Virus record (IMG/VR): IMGVR_UViG_3300043434_000700
Span: 1 to 64,000 of that record
Reading direction: 5' to 3' (one strand)
Source: a virus
Length of the DNA: 64,000 bases
This document shows positions 15,145 to 23,503 of the stretch, in pieces. The position numbers and the translations under genes were made by a program. The notes under the pieces are model-generated. The model was given only the letters and a program-made list of their open reading frames with translations. It was not told where the DNA came from and searched no databases. Within the stretch, counting starts at the first letter, position 1. Each line of letters begins with the position of its first letter.

Positions 15145-16598
15145 TTGTAAGTAACCTTTTCTGTTTGGTATGGATAATTTGCTTCGGTGTAAAATTTCTT
15201 CCTCGTAGTGAGGTGACGCTTGGCAAACTTGGCTGTGGATGTTATGTCCCAAATTTGCACAAAGTCTTTGTCTTGTGCTTTTCTTATACCCCGGCCAATG
15301 CTCTGGATAACTCTAACAAACGACTTGCCAGGTTCCACGAGAACCAAGTTAAAGATCCTAGGAATATTAATACCAACAGCCGCGACACCATATGTCGCAA
15401 CGATAATTTTGTTATCGCTTGTAGTGATTTCGTCATACTCATCTTTCCTGTCTTTTGATTTCATTGCACCCGATACAAATACACTGTCGGGTAATCTTTC
15501 TACCAGCATCTTGCCAGTAGCAATACGATCAACAAGAATAAGCGTGTTGCCGGCTAAACTGATCGTTTCAAGTGTTTTGGCCAGGTGATCTAATCGCTTT
15601 TCATTTGACGTTAGGTACGTCAATTCTTCTTGGTATGTTTTGTACTCTACCTTGTCATCAAACTGTAGTACCTTAACGTGGCAGTTAGATAACACACCCA
15701 TATCTTGCAGTTCGCTTGCAGGTAGTCTGTGCAGTACTTCGCCCAATGATGCAATAAGGCTAACATACTCATGTTCTTCTTTGGGAACAGTTCCTGTCAA
15801 TCCCCAACGAATTGGTATGTGTGCAAATGTGCTTGTTAGCAAGGTACGCAACACATCTGCTTTTGCCATGTGAACTTCGTCGACAATGACTGCAATCAAG
15901 TCGTCAGTGACAGCTTCAACTCCAATGGCACTTGTGCCTTCTTTGTTCTTTTTAATAAGACTGTTGATACTTTGCCATGTTGCAATGGTATGTGTGTGTC
16001 CAAGGTCTTTCTCATCACCAAAGTACACACCAACATCTAATCCCATGTTAACATAGTCAGCATGTGTTTGACGTACCAGGTCCTTGTTGGGTACAATAAC
16101 AAGTGTTCGACCAAACGGCTCGCATGTTAAACTCAGTGCCGCTGTCATTAGTGTCTTACCTGCACCTGTGGCAATCTCTTGTACGCCTTGCGGGTTGGCA
16201 AGATAACGATTGATACACGCTACTTGATAGTCACGAATCTTGATAGGCTGACCTTCTGCTGGGTGTCCTTTGGGCCAACAGATATGACTAAACGTATCTT
16301 CGGTAACTTCAGCAAACTTGATGTTCCAGTTGGGCCGTTTGTCATCGATCTCAATTTGCCAACCTTCCTCATCAAGGATAGGTAGTACTCTATCTAGCAA
16401 GTTTAGATAAGTGGCACCTGCTGTTGTAAAGAAACCAATCTTGCCATCCCACCTACCTAAGCGGAAAGCTGGTACGTGATATGCATGCGGTAGCATGTAT
16501 TTTAATTTGGTTTCGCATTTGCGACGAGTGCTTGGATCAAGATCATGGAACTTGATATTGACTTCGTCTTTAATTTCTAATCTGGTTATTCCGGGCAT
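15141..16598 (-). CDS. uvsW: Recombination helicase UvsW, superfamily 2
   Basis: The 485 aa protein has an N-terminal UvsW-type domain (about 1-115), then SF2 motifs: DYQVACI (Q/Ia region), Walker A ATGAGKT, Walker B VDEVH, motif III GLTGT, and motif VI QSIGRGIRK. UvsW drives branch migration, fork regression and R-loop removal. It is headed by a sigma-70 promoter only 5 nt from the ATG and is preceded by a UUCG terminator that ends the RNA ligase transcript. Confidence 0.93.
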   Translation of the reverse strand: MPGITRLEIKDEVNIKFHDLDPSTRRKCETKLKYMLPHAYHVPAFRLGRWDGKIGFFTTAGATYLNLLDRVLPILDEEGWQIEIDDKRPNWNIKFAEVTEDTFSHICWPKGHPAEGQPIKIRDYQVACINRYLANPQGVQEIATGAGKTLMTAALSLTCEPFGRTLVIVPNKDLVRQTHADYVNMGLDVGVYFGDEKDLGHTHTIATWQSINSLIKKNKEGTSAIGVEAVTDDLIAVIVDEVHMAKADVLRTLLTSTFAHIPIRWGLTGTVPKEEHEYVSLIASLGEVLHRLPASELQDMGVLSNCHVKVLQFDDKVEYKTYQEELTYLTSNEKRLDHLAKTLETISLAGNTLILVDRIATGKMLVERLPDSVFVSGAMKSKDRKDEYDEITTSDNKIIVATYGVAAVGINIPRIFNLVLVEPGKSFVRVIQSIGRGIRKAQDKDFVQIWDITSTAKFAKRHLTTRKKFYTEANYPYQTEKVTYK

Positions 16599-16603
16599 TT
16601 ATT

Positions 16604-16632
16604 ATTATAGCACTTTAGTAGGTTTATGTCTA
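16604..16632 (-). promoter_or_regulatory. Sigma-70 promoter for uvsW, AUG near +1
   Basis: TAGACA (16627-16632), 17 bp, TATAAT (16604-16609), then AATAA and the ATG at 16598, all on the minus strand. The transcript is expected to be leaderless or nearly so. Confidence 0.7.
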
Positions 16633-16696
16633 TTCATTAGCAAGATACTTATAGTAAAAACCATGATTTTAGAAAGGCAATTTTGCCATAATGCAG

Positions 16697-16726
16697 AAAA
16701 AAGAACAGACTCCGAAGAGTCTGTTC
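16697..16726 (-). terminator. Strong rho-independent terminator with UUCG loop
   Basis: On the minus strand GAACAGACTC-TTCG-GAGTCTGTTC (16726-16703) is a perfect 10-bp stem followed by six T. It ends transcription after the RNA ligase gene. Confidence 0.88.
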
Positions 16727-16769
16727 CATCGACATCCATCCACGCAAATAGTCAGCTGTCGATAAACTA

Positions 16770-17837
16770 TTAACCTCCGTGTTTCAGGAGATATCGGTTA
16801 GAGATGGCCTTAAACGAAACAGGCCGTTCATGACACTTAAACACCACGCCTTCGCGTTCGCAACCAATCATGCCCATTACACTCTTGCCTTCGGCAAACT
16901 TTAACACTTGATCCATGTTAGTGAGGCCAAGTGTATCAGTTAGGTTGGCAGAGTATGCAAGTACTGGACAGTGATTCAGGCCATGTTCTGCAACAAATGC
17001 CTTACGTTCAGCTGGAGTGAAGTAACAGCCTGCATCAATGTCGTAAATGTCGTACACAAGGAAATCTTGATCACGCATTTGGTAAATGTTGCCTTGAATG
17101 CCGTTGCCTACAATTTCACCTTGGATAGCAATGTTACGACCGATGCCAATCAACTTAGCAGGCAGGTTGTACTTGTTTGCGGCACGCCATAGTGAGTTAT
17201 CTGCGTTAGGCTTGAGGTCAAGGTTACGCGAACACACACCTACTTCACCATCACGCATGTACACTGTCATTGACGAGCCTTCTAGCTTTTCGGTAACTTC
17301 CCAATGTGAGCCATCGACCAGCCATTCTGCAAGTTCGACCTTTAAGTTTTGAACACGTTCTTGATCAGTCTTGGGAATAACTGATGGGAACATACCCTTA
17401 ACTTCACCAGCCAACTCTGCAGGCACAGGTGCTTCGTACTTGACAATACCAAGCAGGTCAGACACATCATTACCTGGGAAGAAGAATTCACCCAATTCCT
17501 GCCCTTCATCAAACTTGCTATCTTCAAATTTCTCTAAGGCCACAGATATTGGAATTAACAGGCCTTGGCTCAATTGACCACGCAACTTCATAGTTCGCAA
17601 ACGTTCGCCTTCAACACCTTCAAAAGTCTTTGCATAGTGGCCGGGCTTGGTCAAGAACGGAGCAACGGCTGTGGGAATGAAGCTATCAATTTCGCAATAC
17701 ACTGCAAGATCACCTGCTGAGTATTCGCCCTTCTTGACTACCACTGTCCATCCACCTACAATGGCGCACTCAATTGCATCTGCACCTTCAATGGGTCGCA
17801 GTGCATCAATCTTTCTAATGGTTGCCATCTTTCTCAT
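16770..17837 (-). CDS. RNA ligase, Rnl5/DRB0094-like
   Basis: The start at 17837 (MRKMATIRKIDALRPIEGAD) has GGAA upstream. A longer upstream extension would overlap the HNH gene. An N-terminal OB-like domain (about 1-125) precedes the nucleotidyltransferase domain: motif I EKLEGS with K184, motif III QGEIVG, motif IV EREGVVFK and motif V FKAIS. This layout with an N-terminal OB domain matches the Deinococcus-type RNA ligase family. It may repair nicked RNA or tRNA during infection. A terminator follows. Confidence 0.87.
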   Translation of the reverse strand: MRKMATIRKIDALRPIEGADAIECAIVGGWTVVVKKGEYSAGDLAVYCEIDSFIPTAVAPFLTKPGHYAKTFEGVEGERLRTMKLRGQLSQGLLIPISVALEKFEDSKFDEGQELGEFFFPGNDVSDLLGIVKYEAPVPAELAGEVKGMFPSVIPKTDQERVQNLKVELAEWLVDGSHWEVTEKLEGSSMTVYMRDGEVGVCSRNLDLKPNADNSLWRAANKYNLPAKLIGIGRNIAIQGEIVGNGIQGNIYQMRDQDFLVYDIYDIDAGCYFTPAERKAFVAEHGLNHCPVLAYSANLTDTLGLTNMDQVLKFAEGKSVMGMIGCEREGVVFKCHERPVSFKAISNRYLLKHGG

Positions 17838-17847
17838 AATATATTCC

Positions 17848-18183
17848 TTAAGCAAAAAGTTGTTGTGGTACAGAGCCAAACAACGAATACAGTGTTCTAC
17901 TCGGAGTAGAAGCAACTGCCAGTTTCATATTCTTCTTGGCCGCTTGCTTTTTATAATAGTCACGTGCAATCCTATTACGAACTGCACCGCGACTGTTGTT
18001 GCAAGCAAAGCATGCCGCTACTAAGTTTGAAGCCGCCTCAATCTTTTTATTACGGGGGCTTGCCCACTTGTCAAGCAGATGTTCTAGTGTTGCATGTTGC
18101 GGTGACTTTCTATCTTGATTCATTTCACAACTGCAATAATAACACCTGTTACCTTGCTTTTGAACTAATGCTAAAAGAGTCAT
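17848..18183 (-). CDS. HNH endonuclease-like protein, 111 aa
   Basis: From the ATG at 18183 (AAGGAA Shine-Dalgarno) the protein has C14-x2-C17 (CYYC), ATLEHLLDKW with H35, NLVAACFACNNSRG with C58-x2-C61 and N62. This is the zinc-bound HNH/beta-beta-alpha-metal layout. It could be a free-standing homing-type nuclease between RNA ligase and the AAA+ gene, or a domesticated phage nuclease. Confidence 0.8.
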   Translation of the reverse strand: MTLLALVQKQGNRCYYCSCEMNQDRKSPQHATLEHLLDKWASPRNKKIEAASNLVAACFACNNSRGAVRNRIARDYYKKQAAKKNMKLAVASTPSRTLYSLFGSVPQQLFA

Positions 18184-18232
18184 AACGGTTCCTTGACAAG
18201 CAGGACTTATTGACATTGCCTGTTTTGGTAAC

Positions 18233-19285
18233 TTACTCGCCGCGCTTCATTACGGTAGTTTCTGCCAGGCGCTTCCACTTGTCATTGCCTGCACCGCACA
18301 TCTTCTTCAAGTCTGCAATCTTAATAACAGTACGCAGGCTCAGTTCACGCAAACGGTCCTTGTTAGCATCCACGTACTCGTACAGTTCTTGCTTGGCGCC
18401 TTCTTCGAACTCGTAGTGGTCCAGCATACCGTCCATCATAATTTGCTTGATACGCAACATCTTGTCACGAGTAGTGTCCAGTGTCAAGTCCAGGTAGTGA
18501 CAACGGCTTTCCAATGCACCCAAGTGATCCTTGAGCTTTGCAGAACGCACGTTCTCAAACTTGATGTTGGTGATAAAGATTGCACTGCCTTTAAACTCAA
18601 AGCGATCCGGCACACCTTCTTGACGCAACATACGGCTATCTGTGTTCCAGCAAATTGTACGCTTCTTAGAACTGTCCAATGCGGCTTTCAGAATGTTTAG
18701 CGACAGTTCGTCAAGCAACACACTGTCACAGTCGTCAAACACCAGCACGTTACCTGCATCGCTATAATTGTAGAGCTTGCAGTACAGTCCAATGGCGCTC
18801 ATTGCACCTTTAACAATCTCGTAACGAATACGAGTGCCACCAATTTTGTCAAACATGGCGCTCTTGTCAAGCACCTTCTCAACACCAAAGCTCTTACCCA
18901 CGCCAGGAGGGCCAACAACAATCATAGCACGAACTGAGCCATCTACTGCGCCTTCTGTCATTTCTTCCAAAATGTCAAAACGCTCACGGATGCGTTCAAT
19001 TGCTTGCTCGTCTGTTTCTTGCACTTTGGGTTCCTTGCGTTTGGGAGTATCAAAGTTACCTTCAACACTGGTTGCACAATCTGCGGCAGTAGCAGGAATA
19101 ACATCTTGCATAGATGCTACTTTAATACGGACTTCATCAGGCATGTTGGGGAACTCGCCGTTATTTTTAACGGTCACGTATCCGCCTTTGGTGCCTTCTT
19201 TGAAGTCTGCTACGAGTTGGAAAGTACGGCCTGTAACGTCAAAGTTACGATAAGAGCCTTTTGCGATAGTAATGTATGCTGACAT
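18233..19285 (-). CDS. AAA+ ATPase, 350 aa
   Basis: An N-terminal domain of about 100 residues precedes a AAA+ core with Walker A GPPGVGKS (125-132), Walker B LVFDDCD (181-187), a sensor-1-like IFITNIKF and a putative arginine finger region (LESRCHYLD). It is not the gp44 clamp loader by sequence. Its early expression from a sigma-70 promoter suggests remodelling of a host or phage protein. Shine-Dalgarno AAGGAA precedes the ATG. Confidence 0.82.
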   Translation of the reverse strand: MSAYITIAKGSYRNFDVTGRTFQLVADFKEGTKGGYVTVKNNGEFPNMPDEVRIKVASMQDVIPATAADCATSVEGNFDTPKRKEPKVQETDEQAIERIRERFDILEEMTEGAVDGSVRAMIVVGPPGVGKSFGVEKVLDKSAMFDKIGGTRIRYEIVKGAMSAIGLYCKLYNYSDAGNVLVFDDCDSVLLDELSLNILKAALDSSKKRTICWNTDSRMLRQEGVPDRFEFKGSAIFITNIKFENVRSAKLKDHLGALESRCHYLDLTLDTTRDKMLRIKQIMMDGMLDHYEFEEGAKQELYEYVDANKDRLRELSLRTVIKIADLKKMCGAGNDKWKRLAETTVMKRGE

Positions 19286-19326
19286 TTGGGTTCCTTTGCG
19301 TGGATGTTTAACTTACTACAATATCT

Positions 19327-19355
19327 ATTATACTGTCAGTTGGCTCAAAGAGCAA
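19327..19355 (-). promoter_or_regulatory. Sigma-70 promoter for the AAA+ gene
   Basis: TTGCTC (19350-19355), 17 bp, TATAAT (19327-19332). It overlaps the end of the 56 aa gene and leaves a leader of about 35 nt. Confidence 0.55.
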
Positions 19356-19498
19356 CCGTTTTTTGCACTTTTTTCTTGGGTTTCCAGCACTTGTTGCGTA
19401 AAAACAACACCGCCCAAGCCCAGTTGGTACGTTTCTGCGACAGCTTTGATGTAAAATTGCATGATTTTACCAGTTTTTGTAATCAATGTGTACTGCAT
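19328..19498 (-). CDS. Small early protein, 56 aa
   Basis: The start MQYTLITKTGKIMQFYIKAV at 19498 is chosen because AAGGA lies 7 nt upstream and a consensus promoter starts just before it. An extension further upstream would cross the promoter. The peptide is beta-like at its N-terminus (TGKIMQFYIKAVAETYQLGL) with no recognised family. As a small protein behind a very strong sigma-70 promoter it could target a host function. Confidence 0.62.
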   Translation of the reverse strand: MQYTLITKTGKIMQFYIKAVAETYQLGLGGVVFTQQVLETQEKSAKNGCSLSQLTV

Positions 19499-19525
19499 GA
19501 TGTCCTTTTTGCTGTCTATGCATGT

Positions 19526-19554
19526 ATTATACAACGATCTGGACCAGACGTCAA
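19526..19554 (-). promoter_or_regulatory. Near-perfect sigma-70 promoter
   Basis: TTGACG (19549-19554), 17 bp, TATAAT (19526-19531), minus strand. It drives the 56 aa gene with a leader of about 20 nt. Confidence 0.85.
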
Positions 19555-19563
19555 CCACTTTTT

Positions 19564-19607
19564 GGGAATACCAAAGTAAATTTTAGGGGAATACCAAAGT
19601 AAATTTT
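19564..19607. repeat. Two 21-bp direct repeats, period 23 bp
   Basis: GGGAATACCAAAGTAAAT plus TTT occurs at 19564-19584 and 19587-19607. A diverged copy (GGTAATACGAAAGTACTA) forms part of the terminator at about 19632. The repeats lie just upstream of the -35 box of the promoter at 19526-19554, where an activator or repressor could bind. Confidence 0.75.
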
Positions 19608-19625
19608 TGTTGTTTTTAAGCCACA

Positions 19626-19654
19626 AAAAAAGGTAATACGAAAGTACTACCTTT
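19626..19654 (-). terminator. Rho-independent terminator
   Basis: On the minus strand AAAGGTAGTAC, loop TTTC, GTATTACCTTT, then a T run. One G-U pair is in the stem. It ends the transcript of the 153 aa gene. Confidence 0.8.
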
Positions 19655-19676
19655 GATTGCTTATTTTTTAAGCAGA

Positions 19677-20138
19677 TTAGCGAAGTTCTGCGTCTTCCAT
19701 GCCAGCTACCCGCAATTTTACGACATTAGAAAGTTGCCATTGCTTGATGTCAAGTGCTTTAGTAAGACCTAAAAACTTATTACGAACAAGTGCAAACTCA
19801 TTCACGATAGCATCCATGTCACATACTTCTGGTTCACCGTCTACATATTTTTCTGCGTCGCGACTTGTTAAGGCACGATTGTAATGTTCTGTAAATTGAC
19901 GGAACTTGGCACTGCGAATCTTGCGAAGTTGGATATTAAGTTGTTCCAGTATAGCTTCAATTTCTTGTAGCTGATTGAATCTGTATTCTACAATGCCTGG
20001 CATTTCGCGGCTGGCTTTTTCTAAACTACCAACTAGCTTTAATTCCATGCGGCCTTGAACGAGTTCGTTTTCAAACCACTCAATGCAATCAGGAAGGCAA
20101 CTGAGGTCTGCAACAACCTTCCTATACCAAGTACTCAT
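19677..20138 (-). CDS. Hypothetical protein, 153 aa, possible recombination-associated protein
   Basis: Helical throughout (LQEIEAILEQLNIQLRKIRSAKF) with a C-terminal block ALDIKQWQLSNVVKLRVAGMEDAEL. Size, helical character and position downstream of UvsX and gp32 would suit a UvsY-type mediator, but no motif proves it. It is coupled to the upstream acidic gene (TAATG) and followed by a terminator. Confidence 0.68.
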   Translation of the reverse strand: MSTWYRKVVADLSCLPDCIEWFENELVQGRMELKLVGSLEKASREMPGIVEYRFNQLQEIEAILEQLNIQLRKIRSAKFRQFTEHYNRALTSRDAEKYVDGEPEVCDMDAIVNEFALVRNKFLGLTKALDIKQWQLSNVVKLRVAGMEDAELR

Positions 20139-20377
20139 TAATAGTCCTCGTCTTCGTTTTCTAGTTCTTCTTCTTCAATGTCACCAAGGATTTCTGCAAA
20201 CGCACCGTCAAGTGCAGAGTCAGATCCTTTAGCATCTTCTTGTGCTTGTTCTAAGTTGACAAAGTCTTCTGATGCTCGCAAATATGCCAGTGCGGCATCT
20301 GGGCGTTCTTTCTTGTCAATGTATGGTTTAACTGCTAACCACATCTCGACTAGCATTTCTCCCGATGTATCACTCAT
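20138..20377 (-). CDS. Small acidic protein, 79 aa
   Basis: The ATG at 20377 (MSDTSGEMLVEMWLAVKPYI) is preferred over one 15 nt upstream because GGAG lies 9 nt before it. The protein has a helical N-terminus (VEMWLAVKPYIDKKERPDAAL) and a very acidic C-terminus (EEEELENEDEDY). It may be a conserved companion of recombination genes in T4-like phages. Function unknown. Confidence 0.72.
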   Translation of the reverse strand: MSDTSGEMLVEMWLAVKPYIDKKERPDAALAYLRASEDFVNLEQAQEDAKGSDSALDGAFAEILGDIEEEELENEDEDY

Positions 20378-20419
20378 TGTATTTTTCTCCATATATCCAC
20401 CTTAGGTGGTCAGCGATAC

Positions 20420-20887
20420 TTAGCTGACTTTTGTTTGTTGTGTTGCCATTTTAGACAAATACTCTTCGCTTTCAATCCACTTGTTGTTGACAAGGAATCC
20501 CCACTTGCGTATTTGTTTGCCTGGCATGAATAATGTCCAAGGCGTTACGCCAGGAGCAAGCTCAATACGATGATAGCTGTTAGCGCCACATATACGAAAA
20601 TGGCCGGGTCCTCTCCATTTACGTACTTCACACGATTTACTACCATCTGCGTTAAATTGTGGAATCCATTCATAGTAGCCGCCTTTAAGGATTAAAGTAG
20701 CGTAAGGCCATGGATGATCATGCACGTCATCGGGATCTGATTTAAGGAACTTGTGTAAAAACACATTAAATGGAAACCTTGTTCTGTCTTTAAGGAAAAC
20801 ATAATATCTTTCTAGTAGTGGTTCATCTGCACGACGATCCATGATCACACGGTGTCGTCCTAATCGTTGCATAAGTTTTTTAATCAT
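20420..20887 (-). CDS. Cupin-fold protein, 155 aa
   Basis: The ATG at 20887 overlaps the stop of the SGNH gene (TAATG); an in-frame start 12 nt earlier is possible. A cupin metal-site pattern is visible: VHDHPWPYATLILKGGYYEW (His-x-His and later Gly/Glu) and YHRIEL. The family binds metal and small molecules. Substrate unknown. It lies in an operon with an SGNH hydrolase-like gene, which could point to modification of surface sugars or small metabolites. Confidence 0.72.
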   Translation of the reverse strand: MIKKLMQRLGRHRVIMDRRADEPLLERYYVFLKDRTRFPFNVFLHKFLKSDPDDVHDHPWPYATLILKGGYYEWIPQFNADGSKSCEVRKWRGPGHFRICGANSYHRIELAPGVTPWTLFMPGKQIRKWGFLVNNKWIESEEYLSKMATQQTKVS

Positions 20888-21714
20888 TAAAATCCCCATT
20901 GTTGACTCTTGGCCATAGTCAAAGGAAATTCTGTGTACCTTAATGGTTGCGGAGCTGTTTTAATTTTATGATCCCATGCCAACGTCCATTCTTCAACTTC
21001 TGGTCTAACAGTTGTTAGCCACGGGATACCAAGTTTGCATATTTCTTGCTTTACATAACGTAACATACAAACCGGGTGATGATGAGTATCAGTATATACT
21101 TCTTTTGGGTTGGAAGCAGACCAAGCCACTTGCAAAGTAACCGGAGGCGGATAACCTAATACCTCTAAGATTGGCTTACAGTCAAATCTTGGATTAAATG
21201 TATCAATTGCTTTATTGACTCTATCTCTTACATTGCTCAGTAGAGGATCATCTTTTGTATCACCGGCAAATGGGTCGTTGCCAGAATAATATGGCTCTAT
21301 CCAATGCATGTTGAAATTTGTTTGCGTGATACCTAAGTTTTTAAGTGCCAATTGTGTTGCATTGATTAATGCACAGTCTCTGAGAGTATAAAACTCAACG
21401 TCTGCATATTTTTCAACCCAATCTTGCGAATATGATTGTTGATTAAAAATATTACCCGGGAGTATCCAACGGCCATCAACTAATCTATCCTCTCTTGCAA
21501 ACGTAGACCAGGAGATGAATGCATGGTCTCCTGTTTTTAGTAAGCCACTGGCTATTGCATGCTGTATCTGGATTGCAATAAACAAATTGCCCGAACCCGG
21601 CATACCCCAATTGTCAGTTTCAAATCCTTCTAGCTCGGCCTGTTCAAGTACAATGTCTGCCCAAGTAGGCCAATGATACTTGGTAAAGCTACAGCCAAAT
21701 GTCATTATTTTCAT
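20887..21714 (-). CDS. SGNH/GDSL hydrolase-like protein, 275 aa
   Basis: From the ATG at 21714 the protein begins MKIMTFGCSFTKY, with the block I nucleophile S9, then block II NWGMPGSGN and a C-terminal DTHHHP resembling the D-x-x-H catalytic block V. These mark SGNH-type esterases. It might deacetylate or de-esterify a cell-surface or nucleotide-linked compound. The start lies right after the stop of the 71 aa gene. Confidence 0.72.
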   Translation of the reverse strand: MKIMTFGCSFTKYHWPTWADIVLEQAELEGFETDNWGMPGSGNLFIAIQIQHAIASGLLKTGDHAFISWSTFAREDRLVDGRWILPGNIFNQQSYSQDWVEKYADVEFYTLRDCALINATQLALKNLGITQTNFNMHWIEPYYSGNDPFAGDTKDDPLLSNVRDRVNKAIDTFNPRFDCKPILEVLGYPPPVTLQVAWSASNPKEVYTDTHHHPVCMLRYVKQEICKLGIPWLTTVRPEVEEWTLAWDHKIKTAPQPLRYTEFPLTMAKSQQWGF

Positions 21715-21715
21715 A

Positions 21716-21931
21716 TTATTTTTCTTCAGCAAATGCGTTTAGGATGAGGTATACGCCATCATTACTTCGTTGTATGCTAACGTCTTTGCTAAAGCCAGCG
21801 TAGTGGAATACGCCTTGTTCAACTTTACGAAAGCAGTCGATCATGATTTCTGGATCACCCATGACATCAGCATGGATCATTTCCGCTTCATACAACACTT
21901 GCAGTTGTTCGATTAGATCTTTAATAAGCAT
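21716..21931 (-). CDS. Hypothetical protein, 71 aa
   Basis: Not recognised. Helical N-terminus (MLIKDLIEQLQVLYEAEM) and beta C-terminus (DGVYLILNAF). A sigma-70 promoter has its -10 box 5 nt before the ATG, so the mRNA should start at or beside the AUG. No Shine-Dalgarno. First gene of the run SGNH, cupin, acidic, 153 aa. Confidence 0.68.
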   Translation of the reverse strand: MLIKDLIEQLQVLYEAEMIHADVMGDPEIMIDCFRKVEQGVFHYAGFSKDVSIQRSNDGVYLILNAFAEEK

Positions 21932-21936
21932 AACAC

Positions 21937-21965
21937 ATTATAGCAGGATTTACTGTCAAGGCCAA
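21937..21965 (-). promoter_or_regulatory. Sigma-70 promoter, AUG near +1
   Basis: TTGGCC (21960-21965), 17 bp, TATAAT (21937-21942), then GTGTT and ATG (21931). A TTGACA at 21954-21959 is too close to the -10 box (11 bp) to serve as its -35. Confidence 0.6.
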
Positions 21966-22387
21966 TGGGGAGTTTCGCCAAGTAAGACTCGAATGGATTG
22001 AAACTCTTTCCACGCATCTCGATACATTGGGTTTTCGTGTAGCAATTCTAGATGACGTTCTTTGTTGTCAATAAAGAATTGTGTTACATCGCTTGGGCCG
22101 CCTGTGTATCCGCTTGAGGTTCGAGCTGTATATTTGCGATTGGCAAAATCTATTGCATGGTGTATGTCAGCTTCCATACGTTCCAATCTTTCAATTGTAC
22201 GCTCGTCAAGCTCAACCTGATAAACTTGCTCTTCTCTTGCAACATAACGTTCAGACCAGTCGATCCGGCCGTCTTCTCGATCGCTGGACCAATTCATATA
22301 ACCAGGATCTTCCCAACGGCGCAAGGTGTGCCGACCTGTGATCTTTACACCTTGCCGTCTCAACCATTTTTCATGGTCAAGTGCCAT
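21956..22387 (-). CDS. Hypothetical protein, 143 aa
   Basis: Not recognised. Charged, Arg/Glu/Trp-rich (KWLRRQGVKITGRHTLRRWED) with a helical middle (LDERTIERLERMEADIHHAID). It begins at the base adjacent to the UvsX stop and is probably co-transcribed with gp32 and UvsX. Confidence 0.7.
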   Translation of the reverse strand: MALDHEKWLRRQGVKITGRHTLRRWEDPGYMNWSSDREDGRIDWSERYVAREEQVYQVELDERTIERLERMEADIHHAIDFANRKYTARTSSGYTGGPSDVTQFFIDNKERHLELLHENPMYRDAWKEFQSIRVLLGETPHWP

Positions 22388-23461
22388 TTATTCCTCGACT
22401 ACTTCAGGAGCTTCTGCAGGAACACTCTTGTCAAAGATGTGTGGGTTAGCAGTAATGTCAGCCATTACACGATCCAAACATCCATCATCGTTGCGTTCCC
22501 AACCTTTGCGGAACTTCTTGATAATCTCACCATCAGCTGTTGTGTAAAGCAAGCTATTGCCTTCCTTCTTCAACATACCTTTGCCTTCGATCAAGTCAGT
22601 CAAACCGCTGTATGGGTTCATACCTGTTTCATAAGGAATCTTAACTTGCACACTTTCAAAAGGTTTGGCATAACGTGTTTTCATGATTTTACATGCGGCA
22701 CGAATACCTTTAACTTCTGAAACTTTGTTACCGTCTTCGTCTTCCTTCAACTTCAACTTACGCATAGCAACTACAATAGAAGATGCATAGATAAAGCCTT
22801 GACCACCGGAGATCTTGTCATCTGGATCAAACATGTCCTGGCTTGCGTATGTGTGGTTAGTTGCCACTAGACCCAAGTTCAAGTCACCAAACATGTTTAC
22901 ACAGTTACGAACAAGTGCTGTTAGTGCCTTAGGCTTACGACCCATGTCACCTTTCATGTCACCTGCGTTAAACTGGTTAACGTCTGTTGGAGTCAACAGC
23001 ATACCTAAAGAGTCAAGTACAAACAAGACCTTTGGACGGCTGTCTTCTGGCATGGCTTTGTATTGTGTAACGAATTCGCTAATCATCTTGGCAACGTCGT
23101 CAATCATGGCCATGTTGAGTTTTAGCAACTTGTCTTCGGCGGTATCAACGCCTAAGGCGTGCAACCACTTTTCATCCAATGCGTTTTCTGTGTCGATTAG
23201 AATTGGAAAGATGCCTTGCTTTTGTGCATTAGCAACCAAGTTGCCAGAACAAATAAAGGACTTACCAGCACCAGATTCGCCAGCGAACACAGTAACCTTG
23301 CCCATTGGAATACCACGAGTAAAGTCGCCACTGATCAAATAGTTTAGTGCATAGTTGTTAGTAGAGACCCAATCAGTTGGGTCGTTAAAGCCTACAGATA
23401 GGCCTTCAATTGATTTCGTAATACTTTTACGAAACTTTGATACGTCAAATGCTTTTGCCAT
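22388..23461 (-). CDS. uvsX: RecA-like recombinase UvsX
   Basis: The 357 aa protein has Walker A GESGAGKS (61-68), Walker B-type VLFVLDSLGML, L1/L2-like loops (GDMKGDMGRKPKALT) and the NHTYASQDMF segment typical of UvsX. It forms filaments on ssDNA and drives strand invasion for recombination-dependent replication. It is downstream of gp32 with a hairpin between them. Shine-Dalgarno AAGGA. Confidence 0.95.
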   Translation of the reverse strand: MAKAFDVSKFRKSITKSIEGLSVGFNDPTDWVSTNNYALNYLISGDFTRGIPMGKVTVFAGESGAGKSFICSGNLVANAQKQGIFPILIDTENALDEKWLHALGVDTAEDKLLKLNMAMIDDVAKMISEFVTQYKAMPEDSRPKVLFVLDSLGMLLTPTDVNQFNAGDMKGDMGRKPKALTALVRNCVNMFGDLNLGLVATNHTYASQDMFDPDDKISGGQGFIYASSIVVAMRKLKLKEDEDGNKVSEVKGIRAACKIMKTRYAKPFESVQVKIPYETGMNPYSGLTDLIEGKGMLKKEGNSLLYTTADGEIIKKFRKGWERNDDGCLDRVMADITANPHIFDKSVPAEAPEVVEE

Positions 23462-23482
23462 TATATTCCTTGTAGATGAAGT

Positions 23483-23503
23483 GGGAGAGCATCATGCTCT
23501 CCC
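23483..23503 (-). other. RNA hairpin between gp32 and uvsX
   Basis: GGGAGAGCA-TGA-TGCTCTCCC, a perfect 9-bp stem on the minus strand with no T run. It may stabilise or be a processing site of the gp32-uvsX message rather than a terminator. Confidence 0.65.

Noticed and set aside
14638-15252. Longer start (15252) for the 168 aa gene
   Set aside because: It would overlap uvsW by over 100 bp. The ATGA junction at 15144 is a better start.
21954-21959. TTGACA close to a TATAAT
   Set aside because: The spacing is 11 bp, too short for sigma-70. TTGGCC at 17 bp is the more likely -35.
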